The notes beneath the pieces are model-generated. The model had not been told where the DNA came from, made no database searches, and worked only from the letters and a program-made list of their open reading frames with translations. A program made the translations under genes and the position numbers. A stretch of 5,483 bases of DNA from JBDTES01 sp039922435 (GTDB lineage: Bacteria; Patescibacteriota; Saccharimonadia; Saccharimonadales; UBA4665). How positions within the stretch are numbered: the first letter of the stretch is position 1; each line of letters starts with the position of its first letter. This document shows positions 1 through 5,369 of this stretch, piece after piece. The stretch is from assembly GCA_039922435.1 (NCBI GenBank), contig JBDTES010000008.1:1-5483 (forward strand), given 5' to 3'.

Positions 1-108
1 GACCACTTCAATCTACATTTAAAAGAATGTGAGTTTAGGTATAATATGCGACATGAAGATATGTATCACAAACTACTCGAAATACTACGAAAGGATGCTC
101 AGAGCTAG
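1..108 (+). CDS. IS1595-family (ISXO2-like) transposase, C-terminal 35 residues only
   Basis: Frame 1 is open from the window edge to TAG at 106-108. It reads DHFNLHLKECEFRYN, then MRHEDMYHKLLEILRKDAQS. The block H-[FV]-N-x(4)-x-ECEFRYN-x-R followed by a short Leu-rich helix is characteristic of the C-terminus of ISXO2-like DDE transposases of the IS1595 family. The catalytic residues and the N-terminal zinc-binding region would lie upstream and are not visible. The fragment is cut by the window edge and shows no sign of being a decayed gene. It points toward nhaA, so read-through from the IS into nhaA is possible. The same fragment occurs on the other strand at 5376-5483. Confidence 0.8.
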   Translation, partial: DHFNLHLKECEFRYNMRHEDMYHKLLEILRKDAQS

Positions 109-127
109 GCTAAACTAGTCTTGAACC
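1..127 (+). mobile_element. Left IS1595-family insertion sequence end (partial), one arm of a 127-bp perfect inverted repeat
   Basis: These 127 bases are the exact reverse complement of 5357-5483, and identity ends abruptly at 128. The arm holds the 3' end of a transposase gene (stop at 106-108), then 19 nt (gctaaactagtcttgaacc) to the element end. Read from outside, the element starts with GG, as IS1595-family ends usually do. The other end of the IS lies outside the window, so its length and the matching inverted repeat cannot be seen. The bases just inside (ctaattaa, 128-135) may be one copy of an 8-bp target duplication, but its partner is also outside. The IS boundary is well supported; the family call rests on the transposase C-terminus. 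Confidence 0.85.
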
Positions 128-285
128 CTAATTAATTATACAAACGTGGTTGGGGGCTAAACTACAATCCAGATCTGTCACTTATAAATATTGCGGCCAA
201 TAGTACGGGTTCCGCTATATGTTAATATATACATTAATAAGTTACCAATCATAATATTTGGCCGGCACGATAATAAGGACCCACT
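128..285 (+). other. nhaA leader region with possible stem and weak promoter
   Basis: This is the 158-nt non-coding stretch between the IS end and nhaA. It is AT-rich, with an inverted repeat TTAAT/ATTAA at 222-237. GCGGCCAATA (193-202) can pair with TATTTGGCCGGC (255-266) through GGCCAA/TTGGCC plus flanking pairs with single-base bulges, closing a loop of about 52 nt just upstream of the ribosome binding site. The best promoter-like pair is TTGCGG (191-196) and TATATG (216-221) with a long 19-nt spacer, which is weak. If that promoter were used, the left arm of the stem would not be transcribed, so the two readings exclude each other. The IS may have replaced the native promoter. Confidence 0.25.
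275..279 (+). promoter_or_regulatory. Shine-Dalgarno site that sets the nhaA CTG start
   Basis: AAGGA ends 6 nt before CTG at 286. The nhaA frame is closed by tandem TAA codons at 271-276, so the start must lie downstream of them. There is no in-frame ATG before the conserved first membrane segment. CTG at 286 has ideal SD spacing; ATT at 298 is 18 nt away and the TTG at 508 has no SD and would delete the first helix. Confidence 0.6.
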
Positions 286-1566
286 CTGAAACAAAAGATT
301 CTAAAATTTCTAAAGCTCGATTCAATTGGGGCGATACCAGCAATCCTGAGGCAGCTACTTAAAGACGAAGCTATTGGTGGCAAACTAATCCTAATCGCCG
401 CCGTACTTGCCCTAATAGTTGCTAATTCTCCCTGGCGGTCGATCTATTCCAACCTATGGGACCAAAACCTGTCTATCGCCGTCGGTGGCCATGGCGTATC
501 GCTCAATTTGCGGGGCTGGGTTAGCGAAGGTCTGATGGCTATATTCTTTTTGGTGGTCGGACTTGAAATAAAGCGCGAAATTATTAAGGGGCAGTTACGC
601 CATTTGGGCAACGCCATTTTGCCAATCGGCGCGGCTATCGGCGGCATGATTGTACCAGCCGTACTATTTATCATCATCAATGCTAGCCAACCCGGTACGC
701 TCCGCGGCTGGGCCATCCCAACCGCGACCGATATCGCTTTTACTCTAGCTGTCATGAGCTTGCTGGGTAGCCGGGTTAAGTCTTCGCTCAAGCTGTTTCT
801 ACTAACACTCGCCATTGTTGATGATATCGGTTCGGTAGCCGTTATCGCACTTTTTTACGGTACTTCAATTACCTTCATACCAATCTTAACCGCGGTCGGC
901 ATAGCTACCACAATTATAGTATTGTCACGGCTCCGCAAAATGCCGATGGGGCTTTTTGTATTACTATCGATCGGCTTTTGGGTGGCAGTCCAGAAATCAG
1001 GTATTAATGCCAGCATCGCTGGAGTCTTTCTCGGTCTAATGGCACCACTCCAATCTAGGACCAGGCTATCTGTGGCCGAACGCTTAGAGAGAAGCCTCAT
1101 ACCGGTCTCAACATTCTTGGTTGTGCCGCTATTTGCTTTTGCTAGCTTGGGCCTAGTATTTAATAGCCAGATGTTTTCAAATAGTGGGTCGCTGCCATTA
1201 GTCTGGGGAATCTTTGCTGGTTTTGTGATTGGCAAAGTAATCGGCGTAACTTTGGCCTCATGGATCTTAGTCAAGCTGCGTTTATCAAGACTGCCAGAGG
1301 GTACTTTCTGGTTCCAAATTATCGGGGTTGGCTTCTTGGCCGGAATCGGCTTTACAGTTTCAGTTTTAATCACCGACGTAACTTTTGGGGCCAGCAGCAG
1401 TCTAGCTGGGGCAGCTAAGCTCAGCATTCTTGTGTCATCAATTGTCAGCGCTGTGATAGGTTATATTTTGCTGCGCCACCGTCCACCCCGCCGAATCGTA
1501 TCATTCCTATCTCGCAAAATTATAAAACCCCACCAACACCCAAGCCTGCCACAAAATAACAGATAG
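286..1566 (+). CDS. nhaA: Na+/H+ antiporter NhaA
   Basis: NhaA is an inner-membrane antiporter that exports Na+ (or Li+) in exchange for H+, for sodium tolerance and pH homeostasis. The product is about 426 residues (E. coli 388) with a membrane-protein profile of about 12 helices, beginning with GGKLILIAAVLALIVANSPW at 31-50. Key family residues are present: D149 in TATDIAF (E. coli D133), D179-D180 in LAIVDDIG (D163-D164, the ion-binding pair) and K317 in VIGKVIG (K300). GLEIKRE (about 92-98), LPEG and GIGFTVS are also conserved. The C-terminal tail after about residue 397 is basic and longer than in E. coli. The start is inferred as CTG 286, with SD AAGGA; an internal TTG at 508 would lose 74 residues including helix 1. 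It stands alone, with 206 nt to the next gene, next to the IS end. Function is confident; the exact start is less so. Confidence 0.93.
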   Translation: MKQKILKFLKLDSIGAIPAILRQLLKDEAIGGKLILIAAVLALIVANSPWRSIYSNLWDQNLSIAVGGHGVSLNLRGWVSEGLMAIFFLVVGLEIKREIIKGQLRHLGNAILPIGAAIGGMIVPAVLFIIINASQPGTLRGWAIPTATDIAFTLAVMSLLGSRVKSSLKLFLLTLAIVDDIGSVAVIALFYGTSITFIPILTAVGIATTIIVLSRLRKMPMGLFVLLSIGFWVAVQKSGINASIAGVFLGLMAPLQSRTRLSVAERLERSLIPVSTFLVVPLFAFASLGLVFNSQMFSNSGSLPLVWGIFAGFVIGKVIGVTLASWILVKLRLSRLPEGTFWFQIIGVGFLAGIGFTVSVLITDVTFGASSSLAGAAKLSILVSSIVSAVIGYILLRHRPPRRIVSFLSRKIIKPHQHPSLPQNNR

Positions 1567-1772
1567 CATTGGACTGGATTATATAATTAATTATGTAAGT
1601 CTTTTCAGTACTACTCATAGGCAGATTAGTCGAATACTCCTGCCTGACAATACAAAAACTTACAGCGCCAAGCCTAGCAATACAGTACCATTAAACGTGT
1701 AGCCGCCAGCCGTAACAGCGCACGCCTAGACGGGTCACTTCTGAATTTTACTAATTATAAGAGGGGAGCTCC
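1567..1772 (+). other. Intergenic leader of the baeRF-cupin operon
   Basis: This 206-nt gap holds no open frame that I can support. It contains promoter-like sites near its left end (see 1569-1597) and a 6-bp stem AGGCAG (1619-1624) / CTGCCT (1640-1645) around a 15-nt loop. No T-run follows that stem, so it is not a convincing terminator for nhaA. If transcription starts near 1594-1604 the baeRF mRNA carries a leader of about 170-180 nt. Just before the gene is GAGGGGAG (1761-1768), a good SD 4 nt from ATG at 1773. Confidence 0.35.
1569..1597 (+). promoter_or_regulatory. Candidate promoter for the baeRF-cupin operon
   Basis: TTGGAC (1569-1574) and TATGTA (1592-1597) are separated by 17 nt, a plausible sigma70-type pair. 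A perfect TATAAT also lies at 1582-1587 but without a -35 at the right distance. It falls in the 12-bp palindrome ATAATTAATTAT at 1583-1594 (shifted by one base). AT-rich palindromes of this length can arise by chance. Either -10 would drive the genes at 1773 and 2922. Confidence 0.35.
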
Positions 1773-2897
1773 ATGGACAAAGCCGAAGAATTACTTACCA
1801 AGCTACTAAAAGATAAGAAGCCAGGCCTGGTTGTCTCAATCTATCTACCAACCCACCCCAAAAGTACTCCCGACAATCTAACGGCCGATCAGATTCGTTT
1901 TAAGAACGCCATTAAGCGAGTTCGGCATCACGTCAACTATAACGGCACCGAACTAGATAAAGCTCTCGAGCAATTAGACGACCTACTGGCCAATCTAACC
2001 TTCTGGAAATACCAGGACCATGGTTTGGCTGTATTTTGTAGCGCCCAAGGGGTCGACTACTTTAAACTACCATTCGAGGTTGAAGAAGCCGAATATATTA
2101 CTGATCATTACGTAGTTAGCCCGTTAATTATTATGGAGGCCGCCTCGACCCGGTTCTACGTACTCGATTTGAATTTTACGACGCCCCGGCTATTCCTCGG
2201 TGCCCACAGTGAATTAGCTGATATAGGTCAGGATAAAATGCCATTATCTCTCTCTGACGAAGTCGGCAAAGACGAATACAGTAAGCATCTACAGCACCAC
2301 CCCGGAGGCGACTACGCCTTCCATGGCCATTCTCCAGAAGATACCGTTAGCGAAGAAGCTCGCCGCTATCTTAAAAAGGTGGCCAGCGCTGTCGATAAAT
2401 TACTAGTTGGTCATCATTCGCCATTACTACTAGCTGGCACCCCAAACCGAACCGGTAATTTGCGCAGTCTATTAACATACAAAAATATTTTACCTAGCAG
2501 CTATGAGGGGAGTGCTGAGCGGTTTAACCCGACCGAACTCTATAGTGCCTCAGCCAAGCTCCTCCAAGAGTATTTTAATGGTCGCCAGGAGACCTCAGTC
2601 TCACGTCTGGCCAGTGCCGCGCCCAAGTTTGTGGCAGTCGGCTTAAGCGAGATCACCGAACTAGCCACTAGCGCTGGTGGGGCTAGTATCGAAAGCCTCT
2701 ATTTGCCAGCTTATCGCCTAACCAAAGATAGTGTTCAACCGGGCGATAATACATCGCTGGTTATCGATTTACCGGACGATATCGAAACTGTCGAGCCACT
2801 AGTTACAACTATTAAGCAGCAGGGTGGCCAAATTATTCCGGTCGAAATCGGTGCCTACGACTTTCTAGACCAGCCAAAGGCCCTGCGCCGCTATTAA
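1773..2897 (+). CDS. baeRF-family protein (bacterial eRF1-like, resembling family 3)
   Basis: The 374-residue product resembles the bacterial archaeo-eukaryotic release factor (baeRF) group, homologues of eRF1/Pelota thought to act at the ribosome in stress or rescue, with biochemistry largely unknown. The N-terminal domain opens with the typical LVVSIYLPTHP (19-29), then DQIRFKNAIKRV. The middle part has HHPGGDYAFHGHSPED (175-190), followed by a helix and the PLLLAGTPNRTGNLRSLLTY strand-helix (217-236). The C-terminal part has LATSAGGASIESLYLPA (297-313), like the L7Ae/eRF1 domain 3. No canonical GGQ occurs in the middle domain; the only GGQ (351-353) is in a terminal strand. It has no signal peptide or membrane segment, so it is cytoplasmic. 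ATG 1773 has a strong SD (GAGGGGAG). The cupin gene follows after 24 nt. The family call is by recognition; the exact subfamily is less certain. Confidence 0.75.
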   Translation: MDKAEELLTKLLKDKKPGLVVSIYLPTHPKSTPDNLTADQIRFKNAIKRVRHHVNYNGTELDKALEQLDDLLANLTFWKYQDHGLAVFCSAQGVDYFKLPFEVEEAEYITDHYVVSPLIIMEAASTRFYVLDLNFTTPRLFLGAHSELADIGQDKMPLSLSDEVGKDEYSKHLQHHPGGDYAFHGHSPEDTVSEEARRYLKKVASAVDKLLVGHHSPLLLAGTPNRTGNLRSLLTYKNILPSSYEGSAERFNPTELYSASAKLLQEYFNGRQETSVSRLASAAPKFVAVGLSEITELATSAGGASIESLYLPAYRLTKDSVQPGDNTSLVIDLPDDIETVEPLVTTIKQQGGQIIPVEIGAYDFLDQPKALRRY

Positions 2898-2907
2898 TAA
2901 TTTTAAT

Positions 2908-2914
2908 AAAGGAG
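2908..2914 (+). promoter_or_regulatory. Shine-Dalgarno site of the cupin gene
   Basis: AAAGGAG lies 7 nt before ATG 2922 inside the 24-nt gap after the baeRF stop. No promoter or terminator fits in the gap, which supports co-transcription of the two genes. Confidence 0.7.
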
Positions 2915-2921
2915 TTTAGTT

Positions 2922-3320
2922 ATGAACGGATTTACATTAAACATCGGACAAGCTACCCTGAATAACACCGATTTTCGCCGTGTACTATACACTGGCCACC
3001 ACACTCAGTTAGTACTAATGAGTTTGCCAGCCAGCAGTGCAATTGGCTTGGAGGTCCACGACGACAACGATCAATTCTTCCGGTTCGAGGCCGGCCAGGG
3101 CAAAGTAGTTATAGATGACAATGAATATGAGGTTGGTATTGGTAGCGCCATTATCGTACCGGCCGGCGCCCGACACAACGTCGTTAATACCTCAGAGACC
3201 GAAGCTCTAAAACTCTATACCTTGTACAGCCCACCCCACCACAAAGATGGCATCGTCCGCCCAGCCCGCACCGAGGCCGAAGCTGCCGAAGCCGATTTCG
3301 AAGGCGCCACCACCGAATAG
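2922..3320 (+). CDS. Small cupin-domain protein
   Basis: This is a 132-residue single-domain cupin (double-stranded beta-helix) of the type often named mannose-6-phosphate isomerase-like cupin; no substrate can be assigned. Cupin motif 1 is GLEVHDDNDQFFRFEAGQG (42-60) and motif 2 is VPAGARHNVVNT (79-90). The likely metal ligands are H46, E56 and H85. The usual second His of motif 1 (H-x-H) is replaced by D48, with the D50-Q51 pair seen in this subgroup, so metal binding may differ. LKLYTLYSPPHHKDG (97-111) is a typical closing strand. The last 16 residues are Ala/Glu-rich and probably disordered. There is no signal peptide. It is in an operon with the baeRF gene, which suggests a role in the same stress or small-molecule context. 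Fold is confident, function is not. Confidence 0.85.
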   Translation: MNGFTLNIGQATLNNTDFRRVLYTGHHTQLVLMSLPASSAIGLEVHDDNDQFFRFEAGQGKVVIDDNEYEVGIGSAIIVPAGARHNVVNTSETEALKLYTLYSPPHHKDGIVRPARTEAEAAEADFEGATTE

Positions 3321-3325
3321 TCGGC

Positions 3326-3353
3326 TTGTTAAATATCACCAAGCTCTTATAAT
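3326..3353 (+). promoter_or_regulatory. Promoter giving a probable leaderless mRNA
   Basis: TTGTTA (3326-3331), a 16-nt spacer and a perfect TATAAT (3348-3353) form a near-consensus sigma70-type promoter. The ATG at 3360 begins 7 nt after the last base of the -10, where +1 is expected. There is no SD-like sequence before that ATG. It suggests that the downstream gene is transcribed separately from the cupin gene and translated without a leader. Confidence 0.6.
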
Positions 3354-3359
3354 CTAACT

Positions 3360-3749
3360 ATGTTTGAGCTAGCCCAGCCAAAGATAGAGCCCGTTACCAG
3401 CCCTCGGCTAACTACGACCGAGCTAGCACCGTTCACGCAGGAATTAATCGAGCTACATAAGACAATTTGGAACGACAAAACTGCCGTTGAGATTCGCCAC
3501 GACGACGGTCAAGCTATTACGCATCTAGTCGTTCACGATCACTTACCCGGCGTCATTCTAGACGCCACCAGGTACGATAGCTACGGCATAACTTCTAGTC
3601 TCCATGCTATCTGCCTACTTTATGGGATAAAAGGTGACAAAGAGATGGACTTCACCATACCACTTGGTAGCCTAGATGTGTTGGACCTCAAAGACGACCC
3701 ATACGTTGCCTTAATCACAAATTATTTCCATTCCCACAATCACAACTAG
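3360..3749 (+). CDS. Hypothetical protein, 129 aa, probably leaderless
   Basis: I do not recognise this family. The product is soluble-looking and acidic, with no signal peptide or membrane segment. It opens with a Pro/Thr-rich stretch (1-25), followed by a helical segment (ELAPFTQELIELHKTIW, 21-37). After that come mixed strand-like segments: AVEIRHDD (42-49), ITHLVVHDHLPGVILDA (53-69) and MDFTIPLGSLDVLDL (96-110). It is rich in His and Asp near HDHLPG and ends in NYFHSHNHN; a metal-binding role would be speculation. The start at ATG 3360 has no SD but sits at the predicted +1 of its own promoter. Codon style (many CTA, GCC, GAC) matches the upstream genes, so it looks native. It lies 39 nt after the cupin gene and could still receive read-through from it. 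Confidence 0.7.
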   Translation: MFELAQPKIEPVTSPRLTTTELAPFTQELIELHKTIWNDKTAVEIRHDDGQAITHLVVHDHLPGVILDATRYDSYGITSSLHAICLLYGIKGDKEMDFTIPLGSLDVLDLKDDPYVALITNYFHSHNHN

Positions 3750-3994
3750 ACCAGTTATTATCAAGTGGTAAGTCGGTCACCAGCTTAGTCTAAGGATATT
3801 GTCCAGAATCACGTCACTACTACCACTAATCTGGCTCTCGCTTTAGACAGTAAAGGATTGCTAGAATAGCGCATACGACTGTTCTACTGTTTAGGTTTAG
3901 TAGTCCTTACAGTGTAGAGCAGCCGGACTTCAGGTGTTGCAAAGGTGGTGAATGAATACGATTGCTTGTGTTATTACCATTAATATGCTAAAGT
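3750..3994 (+). other. Intergenic region with weak hairpins and a strong orphan SD
   Basis: These 245 nt separate the orphan gene from the peptidase. I see no tRNA and no long open frame. GCTA/TAGC (3860-3863, 3867-3870) forms a tiny hairpin. ACTGT plus AGG (3886-3890, 3893-3895) can pair with CCT plus ACAGT (3905-3907, 3909-3913) around a 9-nt loop. Neither is followed by a T-run, so no terminator is called. Near the right end AAAGGTGGTGA (3941-3951) closely matches the complement of the 16S rRNA 3' end. Confidence 0.3.
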
Positions 3995-4038
3995 ATGTAC
4001 ATGACATTGGAAGCAGCAGCTATTCACGATTTATCTGA
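3952..4038 (+). CDS. Possible 28-aa leader peptide overlapping the peptidase start
   Basis: ATG at 3952 opens a 28-codon frame (MNTIACVITINMLKYVHDIG...) ending in TGA at 4036-4038. It overlaps the first 44 nt of the peptidase gene in another frame. It directly follows AAAGGTGGTGA (3941-3951), which matches the ideal TAAGGAGGTGA at 9 of 11 positions. The GGTGG core is only 3 nt from the ATG, which is closer than optimal. The peptide has a short hydrophobic start and no recognisable family. It could be a translated leader that tunes the peptidase, or chance. Confidence 0.2.
   Translation: MNTIACVITINMLKYVHDIGSSSYSRFI
3962..3989 (+). promoter_or_regulatory. Candidate promoter for the metalloprotease gene
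   Basis: TTGCTT (3962-3967) and TATGCT (3984-3989) are 16 nt apart, with ATG 3995 six nt after the end of the -10. An alternative -10, TAATAT (3981-3986), lacks a good -35. In either case the transcript would begin at or within a few bases of ATG 3995, which has no nearby SD, suggesting leaderless expression as for the gene at 3360. It overlaps the possible small frame at 3952, which would then need an upstream promoter. Confidence 0.4.
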
Positions 4039-5197
4039 TTCTGTACAACCGCCATCATATGATTGCCTAAATGACGGTATAGATAGCTGGAACCTTGGCG
4101 TAGAGCAGGTGGAAAACTACAATTCGTCCGTGGATTATGTAACTAGCGTTGGACAGATAGCTATTGCCGGAGATGATCATGACGAACTTACCGATGAACT
4201 CACAGTAGCAATGGAAGAGGTAGAACTGCCGCGCGGCGAACTATCAGATATGCTGAATAACCCTGCACAAGTCAAAATAGCCGACCTTTATATCGAGTTG
4301 TTTGCTCCAGACTTCATAAAGAGCCATAAACCAGAGGGTGTTGGTTGGGTCGATTGGCTCGCCAACTACTCGTCAGACGCTCAACTAATGAACTTCTTGC
4401 AATGGCAATACTCCACGCTAAAACAGCAAACTGAGTCGGATAGAGTAAAGGGCTGCGTCGAACAGACTGCGAGTATGTTTAACCATGGCCTTAACAAGGG
4501 GAAATCAAGCGGCTGGGTTAGCCAAAGTGCTCAGTTTGACGGTGCTTCTGTCTATATAGGTGATGTCTTTCGAACTGACGCTAAAGGCATCGGTGGACGA
4601 TATGGCGAAGAGGGGACTGAAGATATTATAATCTCCCAAGGAGTTGGCAAAACGGAAGCCGAACGTGAATCTGCTGTCATCGAGAATATTAAAGATACCC
4701 TACCCCACGAACTAGTACACTATGTTGTCGCCATGAACTCGCTTGACGACGATGCTGACCAAGAACCTATGAGCGCCCACTGGATTAACGAGGCTTTAGC
4801 GGAGCATATGGCACTAGTCATTAAAGATGGTTGGCCGTTAGTGATTTCGCCAGACCGTCGGCGGGACAGGCTAATAGGGCGTGGAGTTTACAGAGAAGAA
4901 CGGCAACTGCTAGAAACGCTCCTTACAAGAGGCAAACACCAAGTGTCTCCTAAGTTAGCTATGCGTGCATTTTCTGGTACACCAGAAGAGAAGTCAGAAT
5001 TTCACACTGCGCTTGACGCGGCGTGGGGTGTTGAACATGCTCTAGAGAAAATAAACGATTACTTGGGCGAACCGGACATGATTCAGGATGGAGCCGAGCG
5101 ATCTGAAATAGCAGACGCGATTTTGAAGGTTAGCGGTAGATTGCGGTACGCTCCAGCCGATGTCTTTGGCGCAAAGCCGTCTACTACAGTAATCTAA
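3995..5197 (+). CDS. Putative gluzincin-type zinc metalloprotease
   Basis: The 400-residue product carries a zincin signature: HELVH at 238-242 (zinc ligands H238 and H242, catalytic base E239) followed 23 residues later by E266 in WINEALAEH (263-271). This layout, HExxH then NE-x(3)-E in a helix, is that of gluzincins such as the M1 peptidases, where the Glu after Asn is the third zinc ligand. Outside this core (roughly 225-285) I recognise no family. The N-terminal 110 residues are acidic. A segment at 116-142 is Trp-rich (VGWVDWLANY, NFLQWQYS). There is no signal peptide and no membrane segment, so it appears cytoplasmic unless exported by another route. The in-frame TAA at 3989-3991 limits the start to ATG 3995 or ATG 4001. 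Codon choice seems less CTA/GCC-biased than in the upstream genes. A peptidase is likely; the substrate is unknown. Confidence 0.7.
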   Translation: MYMTLEAAAIHDLSDSVQPPSYDCLNDGIDSWNLGVEQVENYNSSVDYVTSVGQIAIAGDDHDELTDELTVAMEEVELPRGELSDMLNNPAQVKIADLYIELFAPDFIKSHKPEGVGWVDWLANYSSDAQLMNFLQWQYSTLKQQTESDRVKGCVEQTASMFNHGLNKGKSSGWVSQSAQFDGASVYIGDVFRTDAKGIGGRYGEEGTEDIIISQGVGKTEAERESAVIENIKDTLPHELVHYVVAMNSLDDDADQEPMSAHWINEALAEHMALVIKDGWPLVISPDRRRDRLIGRGVYREERQLLETLLTRGKHQVSPKLAMRAFSGTPEEKSEFHTALDAAWGVEHALEKINDYLGEPDMIQDGAERSEIADAILKVSGRLRYAPADVFGAKPSTTVI

Positions 5198-5289
5198 CTT
5201 CGTTGCTTAAACACCTAATCAACTAACTAGAAATCATATAAGCCTGCTCTAAGTTACTGGGGGAGTGGGCCACACCATAAATTTGCATC

Positions 5290-5318
5290 TTTACATAACT
5301 TAGTAATGGTATTAATAT
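5290..5318 (+). promoter_or_regulatory. Candidate promoter pointing into the right IS end
   Basis: TTTACA (5290-5295) and TAATAT (5313-5318) are separated by exactly 17 nt. The expected +1 is about 5325, three nt before a GTG codon. It overlaps the palindrome at 5314-5327. Transcription would run into the IS antisense to its transposase gene, which suggests that it originally served a gene now cut off by the IS. Confidence 0.4.
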
Positions 5319-5327
5319 GCGCATATT
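5314..5327. repeat. 14-bp perfect palindrome, possible operator
   Basis: AATATGCGCATATT is its own reverse complement over 14 bases. It covers most of the candidate -10 (5313-5318) and the expected +1 (about 5325), a usual position for a repressor operator. The 10-mer ATTAATATGC at its left edge (5311-5320) also occurs just before the peptidase start (3979-3988), there without the palindromic right half. Confidence 0.4.
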
Positions 5328-5369
5328 GTGAGTATCGAAGCGATTATTATAAAGAAGGTTCAAGACTAG
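5328..5369 (+). pseudogene. Possible 5' remnant of a gene interrupted by the IS
   Basis: GTG at 5328 opens a 13-codon frame (VSIEAIIIKK, then three codons) that crosses the IS boundary at 5357 and stops at TAG 5367-5369 within the IS. About nine codons belong to the single-copy side. Its support is positional only: it lies where a leaderless gene would begin relative to the promoter-like pair at 5290-5318, the same layout as the two preceding genes. It is too short to identify and could be chance. Confidence 0.2.

Larger units (their letters stand above)
5198..5356 (+). other. Region between the peptidase and the right IS end
   Basis: This 159-nt stretch has no terminator-like hairpin after the peptidase stop. 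Its first half shows nothing I can name. The second half holds a promoter-like pair, a 14-bp palindrome and the start of a short frame running into the IS, listed separately. The last 8 bases (ataaagaa, 5349-5356) could be an inner target-duplication copy. Confidence 0.4.

Noticed and set aside
444..1427. Minus-strand open frames across nhaA
   Set aside because: They lie opposite a strongly conserved membrane protein gene and show no family resemblance or SD of their own.
1619..1645. AGGCAG/CTGCCT stem after nhaA as a rho-independent terminator
   Set aside because: The loop is long (15 nt) and no T-run follows the stem.
2821..2835. GGQ tripeptide in the baeRF protein (residues 351-353), the catalytic signature of class I release factors
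   Set aside because: It lies in the last strand of the protein (QQGGQIIPVE), not in the middle domain where eRF1 carries GGQ, so it is most likely coincidental.
3750..3994. tRNA or other known RNA gene in the longest gap
   Set aside because: No T-loop motif, acceptor pairing or cloverleaf could be found on either strand.
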